A stretch of DNA of 64,000 nt from JADLHS01 sp964553795 (GTDB taxonomy: Bacteria; Verrucomicrobiota; Verrucomicrobiia; Limisphaerales; JADLHS01), in the NCBI GenBank assembly GCA_964553795.1, contig CAZKMR010000014.1, forward strand, positions 3,213-67,212, written 5' to 3'. This document shows, piece by piece, positions 41,464-50,547 of the stretch. The position numbers were made by a program, and so were the translations under genes. The notes beneath the pieces were generated by a model. That model had not been told where the DNA came from. It was given only the letters and a program-made list of their open reading frames with translations, and made no database searches. Positions within the stretch are counted from its first letter, which is position 1. Each line of letters opens with the position of its first letter.

Positions 41464-43875
41464 CTACTCCGCGCTGAGGATATGCGCCAACGAACAGCGG
41501 ACGGTCAGGGCGAGCAAGTCATTGATCACATCGAGCACGATGAACTTGCGGACCTGCCCCCAGGTTTCGGTTTCGTAGGCTGTGCCGACGTGGAGCAGCA
41601 GGGAATCGAGCATTTCACGCGTGTCATCGCGCGCCAGCAAACGTTCGAAGCCCCGACGAATTGCGGGAAAAGAAACCTGCATGACGTTGGTATGCGGCAA
41701 CGCGGCGTCCACCGCCAATTGGAGCAGGGATCGAATTTCTTCCGACGTGAGATTCTCGGCGTTGGGGTTGGTGCGGAGGGTGGCGCGATGCGATAGCAAT
41801 AAATGCAAGGCGCGAAACCGGACTCGCGGGGCGGGTGATTCCAGCCAGACTTCCGGATTCAAGTCCGCGAGAATCCGGCGCACCGGACTCGTGCGGTCAT
41901 TCACGCGGTCAAACAAGGCCGTGCCGATGATGCGTTCGTCGTCCCACCAGCCGGGAATTTCTTCGAGCTTGCGATGACTTTCGCGGGCCATGCGCAAATC
42001 AAATTCGCGTACGAGCCGGATTTCCTTGTGTAGATAGCCGTAGCTCAGCGGCGTCAGGACCGCCTTGCGCAGCCGCAAGGGCAACGGCACGAAGTCCGGC
42101 AACACCAGCCGCACTTCCAGTTGCCCGCCGTGATGCTCAAGGGCTTTGCGCAGGCACAGCTCCCAACAGCCTTCGATGCGTGGCAAACCCTGATGCAGAT
42201 TGACACCGGCGAGCAAGGAGACCGCTGCGGTGTGGGTCACTTCGCGATTGAGCAGCGGGGTTAAACCGTGCCGACTCGCCAACCCATACAAAAAGCCGTA
42301 GGCGCTCTCCTCCAATTCCGCGCGTTGCGTCAGCCAATCGGAAAATTGATTCAAATGGCAACGCCAGACCACCTGGTCGTCCGTTCCGGAGATTTCGCCC
42401 AGGCCGGTTTCGTAAAGCGCGAAGGCGTAGGCGCTCCGCAACAGCGCGCGCCCGCGCGGTCCTTTCCATTTACCATGCTCCTGCTCCAGTTCCCACGGTT
42501 TGAGATGGGTTGGCCCCCAACCGAAATACTCGGGCGCGACGCGGCGCAATGCGGTGAAAGCCGAAACCCCCAGGCGCGAGAGAATTTGTGGCGACGCATC
42601 GTCAAACAGACGCGCCCAGCGCCGAAATGAGCGGGCGGCGGCATGATCGAGTTCTCCTTCTGCCGCAAATAATTCCGGTTCAGTGGCACGCACCTGCGCC
42701 AACACTGCTTGCGCCGCCCGATCCAGCACCTCCCAGATGGCCTGATGATCGTCATGGCGCACGCGCTGCGGCACGGCCGCGACTTTACCCAACACATCGG
42801 GTGGCAGATTGCCCACGCCGATTTGCTCCAGACACCGCGCCAGCACGGCGCGCCAATCGAGCAATCCGCTTTCGCGCATCAGCGACGGCGAGACGCGCAC
42901 GCCCAACGACAGAAACGCGTCCTCCCAATCCACGCGCTCAAAGGCGCCGATGTTCCAACGCGGTTCCCCCTGCTCAAACGCAACGAGCCGCAAGCCATGC
43001 TTGATTTGCCACTGCGCCGCTTGAATCAGCAACTCGGCGGCGCGTTCGTCGCTGAGTTCCTGGCGCAAGGTCAGTTTCCAGGGACGAATCGGCGGATCAT
43101 CGCCGCGGGTGCTGCCGGCGAAGGCGAATTCCGGCACGGCACTCGCCCGAACCAGCCGAAATCCGGCCCGTCGCAAAAGTTGGCGCAGGTCTGCGTTCTC
43201 AATCGCCGCGCACGTGCGCAAACCCAGCTTTTCCACGATCAAATATCGCAGGTAATACGGGGCGCGCCGTTCGAACACCATGCGACGTGCCGTGGTCAAT
43301 GTGTCCAATGCGCTCGGCGCTGCCGCGTGCGACAGCGGACAAAGCAGCGACTTGGGATAGGAACCGAGAAACCCGTCCGCGCCGGGGCGAATGCAAAACC
43401 ACGCCGCCAGAATTAGCAACTGGTCGTAATCGCGGGTCGCGGTGATGTCGGCATCGCCCGCGCGTCGGGCCGCAATGCGAAAGACATATTCAAAGTGGGG
43501 CAGTTCGGCTTCCTCCAGACGAATTGCCTTGCTGCGGAGACTGCGGAATTCGGCTTCAGCGGCGGGGAATTGATCCGCAATCGCGCGCGCTTTTTCAATC
43601 GTCGCTTCTTCGAACGTGGGCAGATAAATGCACGCGCGCGCCGCGTCGGGTTGCGGCGAAATCGTCGTGGGAATCGGCCAGCCGTGTTGCCACTGGGGTT
43701 CGACGGGTTTGGTTTCCGTCGGAGCGCACGTGCCGCGCGCCGCGGATTCCAGCAGGGGCGCGAACTCGGGATGCACCACGCGCAACAAAGGCGGGCGCGC
43801 CGGAGCGGGCTTGCTCGGGGCGGGCGTCGGGAGGTCCAGACGCGGCGGATGCGATTGATCGAGTTCAGTCCACAC
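41464..43875 (-). CDS. Large cytoplasmic protein of unknown function
   Basis: 803 aa, no recognisable domain. The composition is rich in Arg, Leu, Ala and Glu, with frequent tryptophans and no signal peptide or membrane helix. The N-terminal 75 residues are proline-rich (PTPAPSKPAPARPPLLRVV). The rest looks all-helical, with segments such as RRAPYYLRYLIVEKLGLRT and FRALHLLLSHRATL. The helical pattern could mean a repeat scaffold or nucleic-acid-binding protein. It is isolated: the neighbours are a convergent hydrolase and a divergent small membrane protein. The frame is well supported by length, but function cannot be stated. Confidence 0.75.
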   Translation of the reverse strand: MWTELDQSHPPRLDLPTPAPSKPAPARPPLLRVVHPEFAPLLESAARGTCAPTETKPVEPQWQHGWPIPTTISPQPDAARACIYLPTFEEATIEKARAIADQFPAAEAEFRSLRSKAIRLEEAELPHFEYVFRIAARRAGDADITATRDYDQLLILAAWFCIRPGADGFLGSYPKSLLCPLSHAAAPSALDTLTTARRMVFERRAPYYLRYLIVEKLGLRTCAAIENADLRQLLRRAGFRLVRASAVPEFAFAGSTRGDDPPIRPWKLTLRQELSDERAAELLIQAAQWQIKHGLRLVAFEQGEPRWNIGAFERVDWEDAFLSLGVRVSPSLMRESGLLDWRAVLARCLEQIGVGNLPPDVLGKVAAVPQRVRHDDHQAIWEVLDRAAQAVLAQVRATEPELFAAEGELDHAAARSFRRWARLFDDASPQILSRLGVSAFTALRRVAPEYFGWGPTHLKPWELEQEHGKWKGPRGRALLRSAYAFALYETGLGEISGTDDQVVWRCHLNQFSDWLTQRAELEESAYGFLYGLASRHGLTPLLNREVTHTAAVSLLAGVNLHQGLPRIEGCWELCLRKALEHHGGQLEVRLVLPDFVPLPLRLRKAVLTPLSYGYLHKEIRLVREFDLRMARESHRKLEEIPGWWDDERIIGTALFDRVNDRTSPVRRILADLNPEVWLESPAPRVRFRALHLLLSHRATLRTNPNAENLTSEEIRSLLQLAVDAALPHTNVMQVSFPAIRRGFERLLARDDTREMLDSLLLHVGTAYETETWGQVRKFIVLDVINDLLALTVRCSLAHILSAE

Positions 43876-43992
43876 AGCTACGTGAAATAATTACCATCGG
43901 GCCCGGGCGGTGTCATCTTTTTCGTGCGCGCGAAAAGCCCGCCCGGATGCAAGTCGTTGACGGGCGGCCCGTCGCCCCCTCAGATTGCGCGC

Positions 43993-44250
43993 ATGAAAGA
44001 CCTCCGCAGCGCGACGTGGATCAAATTCAAAGGTCTGTTGTTTCTGCTGCTCGGCAGCGGCGCGGCGATTCTGTTGCTGCTGGAAAGTCCCACGTGGCGC
44101 ACGGCGGGATTGCTGGCGTTGGCCATCTGGAGTTTCTGTCGTTGTTATTATTTCGCGTTCTACGTCATCGAGAAATATGTGGATTCAAACTACAAGTTTT
44201 CCGGCTTGGGGTCGTTTGCGAGATATCTGCTGCGGCGCACGGATAAGTAA
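43993..44250 (+). CDS. Small two-helix membrane protein
   Basis: 85 aa from ATG 43993. MKDLRSATWIKFKG, then two hydrophobic helices (LLFLLLGSGAAILLLL and AGLLALAIWSFCRCYYFAFYV) and a basic end. Family not recognised. It lies divergent from the 803-aa gene and 95 bp before the nucleoside-permease-like gene. Confidence 0.7.
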   Translation: MKDLRSATWIKFKGLLFLLLGSGAAILLLLESPTWRTAGLLALAIWSFCRCYYFAFYVIEKYVDSNYKFSGLGSFARYLLRRTDK

Positions 44251-44345
44251 CGTGAACCGTTCGCATCCATTTTGCCGAAACTTAAACATGGCGTGTTTCA
44301 CCGCTTGCGAACGCCGGCGGTGACCCACTAAGCTCCCGCCCCAAT

Positions 44346-45698
44346 ATGAACCGTTCCGTCCGCCTCAAACTTTCCGTCATGATGTTCCTCCAGTTCTTTA
44401 TCTGGGGCGCGTGGTATGTGACGGGACCGAATTACCTCGCCACCATCGGATTTGAGGCGCGCGATTTTGCATGGATGTATTCCGTGGGGCCGATTGCCGG
44501 GATCATTGCGCCTTTTTTTGTCGGCATGGTCGCGGACCGATTTTTTGCCGCGCAAAAGGTGCTGGCTTTGATGCATTTGCTGGGCGCCGCGTTCATGTTT
44601 GCGGCTACGATGGTGATGAAATCAGCGTCGCCGTCGCCCGACCTGATTAACCTGATTTTCTTCGCCCACATGCTGACGTACTTCCCGACGCTGGCATTGA
44701 CCAACACCATCGCGATGAAGTGCATGACCAATCCGGAAAAGGAATTCCCGGGCATCCGAGTGTTGGGCACGATCGGCTGGATCGTGGCGGGCTTGACCAT
44801 TACCGGGCTCAAGTTCGATACGAACATCGGCATGTTTTACCTGACGATCGGCGCGGGTGTCGCGCTGGGCTTGTTCAGTTTGAACCTGCCCAATACGCCG
44901 CCGACGTCCGCCGGACCGGTTAGCGCCCGACAAATTCTCGGGTTGGATGCGCTGGTGATGCTCAAGAACCGGTCGTATCTGGTCTTTCTGCTCGCCTCAA
45001 CGCTGATTTGTATTCCGCTGGCGTTCTATTATCAAATCACCAGCCGGATTGTGGAAATGACTGGTTTGCCCATCGGTCAAACGATGAGCTACGGCCAGAT
45101 GTCGGAAATCTTTTTCATGTTGGTCATGCCGTTCTTCTTCGTGCGGCTCGGCGTGAAATGGATGCTCGCCGTCGGCATGCTCGCCTGGGTCACGCGCTAC
45201 GCCTTGTTCGCGGTCGGAGCGCCGGACGAAACGCGCTGGATGATCATCGCCGGCATTGTGCTGCACGGCATTTGCTACGACTTCTTCTTCGTCACCGGCC
45301 AGATTTACACCGATCAGGCGGCGCCGAAACAAGTGCGCGCGCAAGCGCAGGGGTTGCTCGTGCTGTTCACGCTGGGGCTGGGGATGCTGATTGGCGCCCA
45401 GGTCGCCGGCAAGGTCGAAGCGCGTTATACGCCGCCCGTATCCAATGCGGCGGCCGAACTGGTGCTCGCCAAATCCGGAGAGTTGGCCAAGTTGAATGAA
45501 TCGCTCAAATCGGCCAGCCCCGCGGAACGATCAACGCTGGAGGAAAAGATCAAAACGATTTCCGCCGAGAAGGCTACCGCCCGCAAAACTGAGTTAAAGG
45601 CGATCGACTGGAAATCCCTTTGGAGCAAGCCGGCCATTTTTGCGGGCGTCATCCTGCTGTTTTTTATCGCCCTCTTCCGCCCGCCCGCGAAGTCGTGA
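44346..45698 (+). CDS. MFS transporter of the nucleoside:H+ symporter (NupG-like) type
   Basis: 450 aa, about 12 helices. Opening LKLSVMMFLQFFIWGAWYVTGPNYL and MYSVGPIAGIIAPFFVGMVADRFF are typical of the NHS family; FPGIRVLGTIGWIVAGLTI and LHGICYDFFFVTGQIYTDQAAPKQVRAQAQGLL are conserved NHS stretches. It probably imports a nucleoside or similar solute with protons. An insertion between the last two helices (~residues 365-430, coiled, charged) is longer than in E. coli NupG. It stands alone on the plus strand. Confidence 0.85.
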   Translation: MNRSVRLKLSVMMFLQFFIWGAWYVTGPNYLATIGFEARDFAWMYSVGPIAGIIAPFFVGMVADRFFAAQKVLALMHLLGAAFMFAATMVMKSASPSPDLINLIFFAHMLTYFPTLALTNTIAMKCMTNPEKEFPGIRVLGTIGWIVAGLTITGLKFDTNIGMFYLTIGAGVALGLFSLNLPNTPPTSAGPVSARQILGLDALVMLKNRSYLVFLLASTLICIPLAFYYQITSRIVEMTGLPIGQTMSYGQMSEIFFMLVMPFFFVRLGVKWMLAVGMLAWVTRYALFAVGAPDETRWMIIAGIVLHGICYDFFFVTGQIYTDQAAPKQVRAQAQGLLVLFTLGLGMLIGAQVAGKVEARYTPPVSNAAAELVLAKSGELAKLNESLKSASPAERSTLEEKIKTISAEKATARKTELKAIDWKSLWSKPAIFAGVILLFFIALFRPPAKS

Positions 45699-45704
45699 TG
45701 CCGT

Positions 45705-46211
45705 TCAAGCCGGCGGGAGTCGCACCGTAATCTCTTTGCTGATCAGTCGCGCCAGCAATTGCGCCACGGTGAGTTGTTGGCCGGGTAGCCTGAGTTGTGG
45801 AGCGATTTCGCTCAACGGCTGAAGCACAAAGCGCCGCTGATGTGCCCGCGGATGCGGTAGAATCAATTCCGGGTGGCTTGAAACTTCATCCCCATACGCA
45901 ATCAAATCCAAGTCCAGGCGTCGCGGTTCGTTCCGCACTTGTTTGGGACGCCGCCCGAATTCCTTTTCGAGCGCGAGCATCTTGTGGAGCAAAGATCCCG
46001 CCGTTTCCCCGGGAAACGGATACAGCGCCACCGCGGCATTGACGAAGGTGGGCGAACCGGGTGGACAATCCACCGGCGTGGTTTGCCAGAGTGAGGAGCG
46101 GCGCAGCGGCTGGACGGATAAATTTTCCAATTCGTCCATCGCCCGTCGCAAGATGCCGGGCGAGTCGCCCACATTGGAGCCAAGCGCGAGATAAGCCACC
46201 GGTGCGTTCAT
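45705..46211 (-). CDS. folK: 2-amino-4-hydroxy-6-hydroxymethyldihydropteridine diphosphokinase
   Basis: 168 aa. Transfers pyrophosphate from ATP to 6-hydroxymethyl-7,8-dihydropterin in folate synthesis. Motifs: AYLALGSNVGDSPGILRRAM at the N-terminus, TTPVDCPPGSPTFVNAAVAL, and RRLDLDLIAYGDEVSSHPELILPHPRAHQRRFVLQPLSEIAP, the HPPK signature with metal-binding Asp pair. Normal length. No other folate genes are nearby. Confidence 0.93.
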   Translation of the reverse strand: MNAPVAYLALGSNVGDSPGILRRAMDELENLSVQPLRRSSLWQTTPVDCPPGSPTFVNAAVALYPFPGETAGSLLHKMLALEKEFGRRPKQVRNEPRRLDLDLIAYGDEVSSHPELILPHPRAHQRRFVLQPLSEIAPQLRLPGQQLTVAQLLARLISKEITVRLPPA

Positions 46212-46312
46212 GCGTCATTCAACTGCTTCAAGAGTTCGGACAATTGCCGCGCGAATGTACACACAAAATCCCCGAAGGCGAGGGGTTGTTTGGCCGCACC
46301 GACTTTTCTGCT

Positions 46313-47830
46313 TCAGGGCGCGGAACGAGTCTTCCGCAATCGGACTTCCGTATCGTTGGTTTGTTTTGCGCCCGGCGTGCTGCGCCCGGCTGCGATTTGC
46401 TCCTCCATCAATCGCGTCAATCGCGCGACGACCTCAGTATGGTCGGCGGACACGTTTCGTGTTTCACCGCGGTCCCGGCTCAAATCATATAGCTGGACCG
46501 CCGGCAAACCTTGCTTGAGCGCGGCAGCATCGGTGGGTTTGCCCCAACCCCCGCTACCCGGACAGAACACCAGTTTCCAGTGCCCTTGGCGGATGGCGAA
46601 TTGACCGCTGACCGAGTGACTCACCAGAGTTTCGCGCCCCGGTTTGGTCGCGTCCAGTAGCGCCGGCAGAAAACTGACACTGTCTTCGCCGGCATTATCC
46701 GGCAGCTTCACGTCGAGAAGCTCCGCGCACGTCGCCATCAAATCGCTCAGACAAATCAACGCCTCACTGCGCCCCCCGGCTTTAATCCGGCCCGGCCAGC
46801 GCGCGATGAATGGCACGCGATGGCCGCCTTCCCAGATGTCCGCCTTGTAACCACGAAATTGAGCGCTGGGGAAATGCCCCTGATTTTCGTGCGCTTCGAT
46901 TCCCACCGCCGGTGCAAAGCCATTGTCGCTCGTAACGATCACCAGGGTATTGCTCTCGACGCCCGTTTGCTCCAGCGCAGCCAACACCTCGCCCACGGTG
47001 TTATCCGTTTGCATGACGAAATCACCATAATCGCTGAGACCACTTTTGCCCTGCCACTCTTGGGGCAGCGCAATCGGGGTGTGCGGCGACGTCAGGGCCA
47101 GATACAGGAAAAACGGTTTCCTGGTTGCGGCTTGTTCACGGAGGAATGCGACCGCTTTGCGCGTTAGTGTGGGCAGGACCTCGACGGCTTCAAAATCCGT
47201 TTGTGCCGGCCCGCGCCGATCCTTCCACAAATCCTTTTCGGTGTCCAACGGCGCGGTGAAACGGTCATTGTGAATGAACGCATACGGCGGCATGTCCAGC
47301 GACGCGCTGATGCCGAAGAATTCATCGAACCCACGTGTCGTCGGACCATCCGGTATCACCTGGCGGAATTCTCCGTTTTCGCGCAGCGTCATGCCCAGAT
47401 GCCATTTGCCGATGCCCGCGGTGGTGTAACCCTGTTGCTTTAGCAGGGCAGGCACAGTCAACCGTTCCCGGTCAATGAGGGGTGCGCCGAATCCACCGAG
47501 CACGCCTTCCTGTCGTCGCGAGCGCCAGTTATAGCGGCCGGTGAGCAGGCTATACCGCGATGGCGTGCAAACGGACGAAGTGGTATGCGCGTCGGTGAAC
47601 ATTATTCCCTCCGCCGCCATCCGGTCCATGTTCGGGGTGGCAATTTTCCCTTGCGGGTTGAAGCACTTCACGTCGCCATACCCCAGATCGTCCGTCAGAA
47701 TGAAGACGAGGTTCGGCGGAGCTGGCGGCGCTGCGAAAAGCAACCCGGACAAGCCGCCGGCCAGACTGAAAACCGTCAGGAGGAGAATTTTCACGGACAA
47801 ATGGTGAGCCCGCCGCTTCGAAACCGTCAA
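46313..47830 (-). CDS. Exported type I sulfatase (Cys-type), second
   Basis: 505 aa. Hydrophobic leader (ILLLTVFSLAGGLSGLLFAA), metal-binding PNLVFILTDDLGYGDVKCFN, formylglycine motif C88-T-P-S-R-Y-S-L-L-T-G-R, IGKWHLGM, and VIVTSDNGF. It resembles arylsulfatase A-type S1 family members acting on sulfated polysaccharides. The C-terminal ~70 residues (VQLYDLSRDRGETRNVSADH) are the usual sulfatase end. Not linked to other polysaccharide-degradation genes except a GH43 gene 4 kb away. Confidence 0.92.
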   Translation of the reverse strand: MTVSKRRAHHLSVKILLLTVFSLAGGLSGLLFAAPPAPPNLVFILTDDLGYGDVKCFNPQGKIATPNMDRMAAEGIMFTDAHTTSSVCTPSRYSLLTGRYNWRSRRQEGVLGGFGAPLIDRERLTVPALLKQQGYTTAGIGKWHLGMTLRENGEFRQVIPDGPTTRGFDEFFGISASLDMPPYAFIHNDRFTAPLDTEKDLWKDRRGPAQTDFEAVEVLPTLTRKAVAFLREQAATRKPFFLYLALTSPHTPIALPQEWQGKSGLSDYGDFVMQTDNTVGEVLAALEQTGVESNTLVIVTSDNGFAPAVGIEAHENQGHFPSAQFRGYKADIWEGGHRVPFIARWPGRIKAGGRSEALICLSDLMATCAELLDVKLPDNAGEDSVSFLPALLDATKPGRETLVSHSVSGQFAIRQGHWKLVFCPGSGGWGKPTDAAALKQGLPAVQLYDLSRDRGETRNVSADHTEVVARLTRLMEEQIAAGRSTPGAKQTNDTEVRLRKTRSAP

Positions 47831-48027
47831 GTCCGATGCCGCACTCGTTCCATCGTCCGTTGGGATGACTCGCCCGAACGGCCGCTGAAGAAATATTATT
47901 CGGTCCCAATGCGCGGCGAGCGTTCAAATCCGGCGCTTGAAATGTACGGCACAAATTTTTTCTAATAAGTGTCCCGAAAGATTCGTCCAGTTCGTCGTAG
48001 GATTGAAAGATTCAAAACAAAACGAAT

Positions 48028-48489
48028 ATGACCACAAACAACACCAACACTGTCCGCCTCCACCGCGTGCTCCGTGCCAAGCCCGAGCGCGTTTATCGCG
48101 CCTTCATTGATCCCGATGCCATGGTGAAATGGCTGCCGCCGCACGGCTTCACCGCCAGGATGCATCAGATGGATGCGAAAGTCGGCGGCACGTACAAGAT
48201 GTCATTCACGAACTTCAACACGGGCAAGAGCCACTCCTTCGGCGGAAAATTTCTCGAACTGAAACCGAATGAACTGATTCGCTACACGGACAAGTTCGAT
48301 GACGCGAATCTCCCCGGCGAGATGATCACGACGGTGTCGCTGAAACAGGTGTTCTGCGGCACGGAATTGAACGTCACGCAGGAAGGCATTCCGGCGATGA
48401 TCCCCGCCGAAGCGTGTTACCTCGGTTGGCAGGAATCGCTGCTGCTGCTGACGCAATTGGTCGAGCCGGAAATTCCCGATCAACCGTGA
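48028..48489 (+). CDS. AHSA1/SRPBCC-family protein
   Basis: 153 aa. RLHRVLRAKPERVYRAFIDPDAMVKWLPPHGFTARM is the opening of Activator-of-Hsp90-ATPase-homologue-1-like proteins, and the end ...AEACYLGWQESLLLLTQLVEPEIPDQ is typical as well. Hydrophobic ligand-binding fold; function unknown in bacteria. The 197 bp upstream holds only an AT-rich patch before the start, with no clear Shine-Dalgarno. Confidence 0.85.
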   Translation: MTTNNTNTVRLHRVLRAKPERVYRAFIDPDAMVKWLPPHGFTARMHQMDAKVGGTYKMSFTNFNTGKSHSFGGKFLELKPNELIRYTDKFDDANLPGEMITTVSLKQVFCGTELNVTQEGIPAMIPAEACYLGWQESLLLLTQLVEPEIPDQP

Positions 48490-48520
48490 TGTTGAACGCG
48501 GTCGCCGGGCGGCGGCATTT

Positions 48521-49741
48521 TCATTTGGCCGCGCCCGGTGTTGCTGCTTCCGGACGCTTCAACGGCAAGAACGAAATGGCGAGCAAGCCGAGAAACGAGA
48601 GAGCAATCAACAGTGCAAATCCGGCATCGTAGCTTCCGGTGCTATCCCGAATTTTTGCGACGAGCATCGGCGTCGCCGCTTCGGCCACGCCGTCCGCGGT
48701 CAAAATGATTCCCATGATGCGCCCCAGCACTTTGACGCCGAACATTTCGCCCACCACGAGCGGAATAATCATGTATTCGCCGCCCAGTCCGAGACCGAAC
48801 AGGATCGCGAACAAAATCATCACGCCGGGCTGATCCGCAAAAAACAATAACGGCAACGCGCTGCCATCGAGCAAATAGATGAGCATCATCACACGTTTCT
48901 TCGGCCAGCGGTCCGCCAGCCAGCCCATAAACAATCGCCCCGCGATGCTGCACGCGAGAATGAGCGAGGCGATGCGGCCCGCTTCCATTTGCGTAAAACC
49001 CTGGTCGAGGCTCAGAAACAGTTTCAGGTTTTGATTGGTCGCACCGAGTGCGCCGATCGAACAAAAGCTGCCAAAGGCCAGCAGATAAAACGCCGGCGTG
49101 CGAAAGATATGTCCGATAGGCGCGAGCGGTTCGGACGGTGCTTTGGCCCCAACGACTTTGCCTTCGGGCGATTCTTTCACGAAATATGCGGCGGGCAGTG
49201 CGATGACAATCATCAACGTGCCCAGGGTCGCCAGCGCGCCGCGCCAGCCGATTTCACCGATGAGCCACGCCGCGAGCAGCGGCACGATTGTGCCGCCAAT
49301 GCCAATGCCGACATACGCAAAGCCCATCGCTTTGCCGCGCGATTTATCGAACCAACGCGACAGCAATACCTGATTCGGCAACGGTCCGCCGCACACATAG
49401 CCCAACGCATTGAACAGATAACAAAGATAAAAAATCCAGAAGAGCCCCGACATCAGACTGAGTCCGATCAATGCCCCGCCCGCCATCACGATGCCGGTCA
49501 TCATCATGCGGCGCGGCCCAAACTTATCGATCATGTAACCCGCCACGAAACCGAACAGCGGACCGACAATTAATTTGCTGTACGCATTGCCGGACGTGAC
49601 TTGCGCCCGCGTCCAACCGAATTCTTTCACCATGAAATCGTAGAAGAACGGCAGGCCGTAGAGGGCAATTCCCACAATTGAAAACAAGGCGAGAAAGCTC
49701 GTGATCGCAACCTGCATTTGAGCCGAACGTTGACGTTCCAT
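48521..49741 (-). CDS. MFS transporter, monocarboxylate/oxalate-formate antiporter-like
   Basis: 406 aa, about 12 helices. YGLPFFYDFMVKEFGWTRAQVTSGNAYSKLIVGPLFGFVAGYMIDKFGPRRMM is the MCT/OFA-type opening; GRLFMGWLADRWPKKRVM is the MFS loop between helices 8 and 9. Substrate is probably a carboxylate, but no enzyme gene nearby points to which one. The minus-strand start lies next to a ~300-bp repeat-bearing gap. Confidence 0.83.
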   Translation of the reverse strand: MERQRSAQMQVAITSFLALFSIVGIALYGLPFFYDFMVKEFGWTRAQVTSGNAYSKLIVGPLFGFVAGYMIDKFGPRRMMMTGIVMAGGALIGLSLMSGLFWIFYLCYLFNALGYVCGGPLPNQVLLSRWFDKSRGKAMGFAYVGIGIGGTIVPLLAAWLIGEIGWRGALATLGTLMIVIALPAAYFVKESPEGKVVGAKAPSEPLAPIGHIFRTPAFYLLAFGSFCSIGALGATNQNLKLFLSLDQGFTQMEAGRIASLILACSIAGRLFMGWLADRWPKKRVMMLIYLLDGSALPLLFFADQPGVMILFAILFGLGLGGEYMIIPLVVGEMFGVKVLGRIMGIILTADGVAEAATPMLVAKIRDSTGSYDAGFALLIALSFLGLLAISFLPLKRPEAATPGAAK

Positions 49742-50047
49742 GGATAAAACGGATTAGCGTGTTGAAATGCTCTGACGAGCAACGGTTTCGTGTCGGTGAA
49801 CGCGCGCAAGATGACCGCCGCAAAAGTCTGAAACAAGCGCAAAGACCGGCGATGCGAAAGGGAGTGTCTGGTGGAAATGGTCGCGCTGCGACCATTCCGC
49901 CCGCCTAGTAGCGGGCGGAACCAGCGCCACTAGCTCCCCCTTTTCGTCGCTGCTACGCGGCGCTACTTGTCGCAGCGCGACGAGTTCCACCACCATTTGC
50001 AAAACACTGAGAGTCTCCCTGAAAGGGCGAGTACGAATTGCTGGTGT
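49742..50047. other. Intergenic region with a long palindromic repeat
   Basis: 306 bp between the MFS start and the cupin stop. The first ~125 bp show no feature. 49870-49991 form one composite inverted repeat (listed separately). The remaining 50 bp show nothing. Confidence 0.55.
49870..49991. repeat. Composite inverted repeat, ~120 bp
   Basis: The outer arms, GGTGGAA...GTCGCGCTGCGAC at 49870-49892 and its inverted partner at 49969-49991, match at about 20 of 23 positions. Inner palindromes are TTCCGCCCGCC/GGCGGGCGGAA around 49904 and GCTGCTACGCGGCGCTAC-type sequence around 49948. Related GCTGCTACGCCGCC occurs at 50531. It is not coding and is probably a dispersed verrucomicrobial repeat. 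Confidence 0.7.
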
Positions 50048-50509
50048 TCAGCTCTGCGGCGGCCACTGCACACCGGCGAGTTCCTTCGGCAACTGCGTGG
50101 GGTCAGTCGGATAGATGAGCGACAGGTCGGGTTTGGTTTTTGCTGCCGGCAAAAGTTCCAGCTCTTCCGGCGCGCCGACAATCAGCCAGAGCACCTCAGC
50201 GTCCGTGTCGTTGAACACCTGACGCAACTGATCCGGCCCGACCAACACGCCGCCGTGCTTGGGAACGGTCAACGTTTCGTCGCCCACGCGCATCCGGCCC
50301 GTGCCTTCCAACACGAAATAAAATTCCTCCTGCCGGATATGTTTGTGCAGCGTGCCGGCACTTTTCGGAGGATACCGCCAGAGCCGCGCGCTGAGATTCT
50401 CGCTGCCGGTGCACTCCAGAAAATCCGCGTTCGGAATCTTCATCAACCGCGCCGTTTGCCACGTGAGATCTTCTGGCTTGATGAACTGATAACCTTGAAA
50501 CGTTTTCAT
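50048..50509 (-). CDS. Cupin-domain protein
   Basis: 153 aa. The cupin barrel motifs TLHKHIRQEEFYFVLEGTGRMRVG (His-x-His...Glu) and KHGGVLVGPDQLRQVFND are intact, giving a likely metal site. No signal peptide. Could be a sugar isomerase or a regulatory binding protein. It lies on the minus strand after the GDSL and GH43 genes and is separated from them by a hairpin. Confidence 0.84.
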   Translation of the reverse strand: MKTFQGYQFIKPEDLTWQTARLMKIPNADFLECTGSENLSARLWRYPPKSAGTLHKHIRQEEFYFVLEGTGRMRVGDETLTVPKHGGVLVGPDQLRQVFNDTDAEVLWLIVGAPEELELLPAAKTKPDLSLIYPTDPTQLPKELAGVQWPPQS

Positions 50510-50523
50510 ACTTTATGTGGCAG

Positions 50524-50543
50524 GGCGGCGCTGCTACGCCGCC
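50524..50543. terminator. GC hairpin between GDSL and cupin genes
   Basis: GGCGGCG (50524-50530), loop CTGCTA, CGCCGCC (50537-50543): a 7-bp stem just downstream of the GDSL stop (minus strand). No U-tract, so it may be a repeat fragment acting as a weak terminator. Confidence 0.4.
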
Positions 50544-50547
50544 TAAC

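Noticed and set aside
46211..46312. Short minus-strand frame ending GDFVCTFARQLSELLKQLNDA with its stop overlapping the folK start.
   Set aside because: The frame opens directly after the sulfatase stop and has no plausible start codon except an internal GTG giving 18 codons. Too short to call, although the ATGA-type overlap is suggestive.
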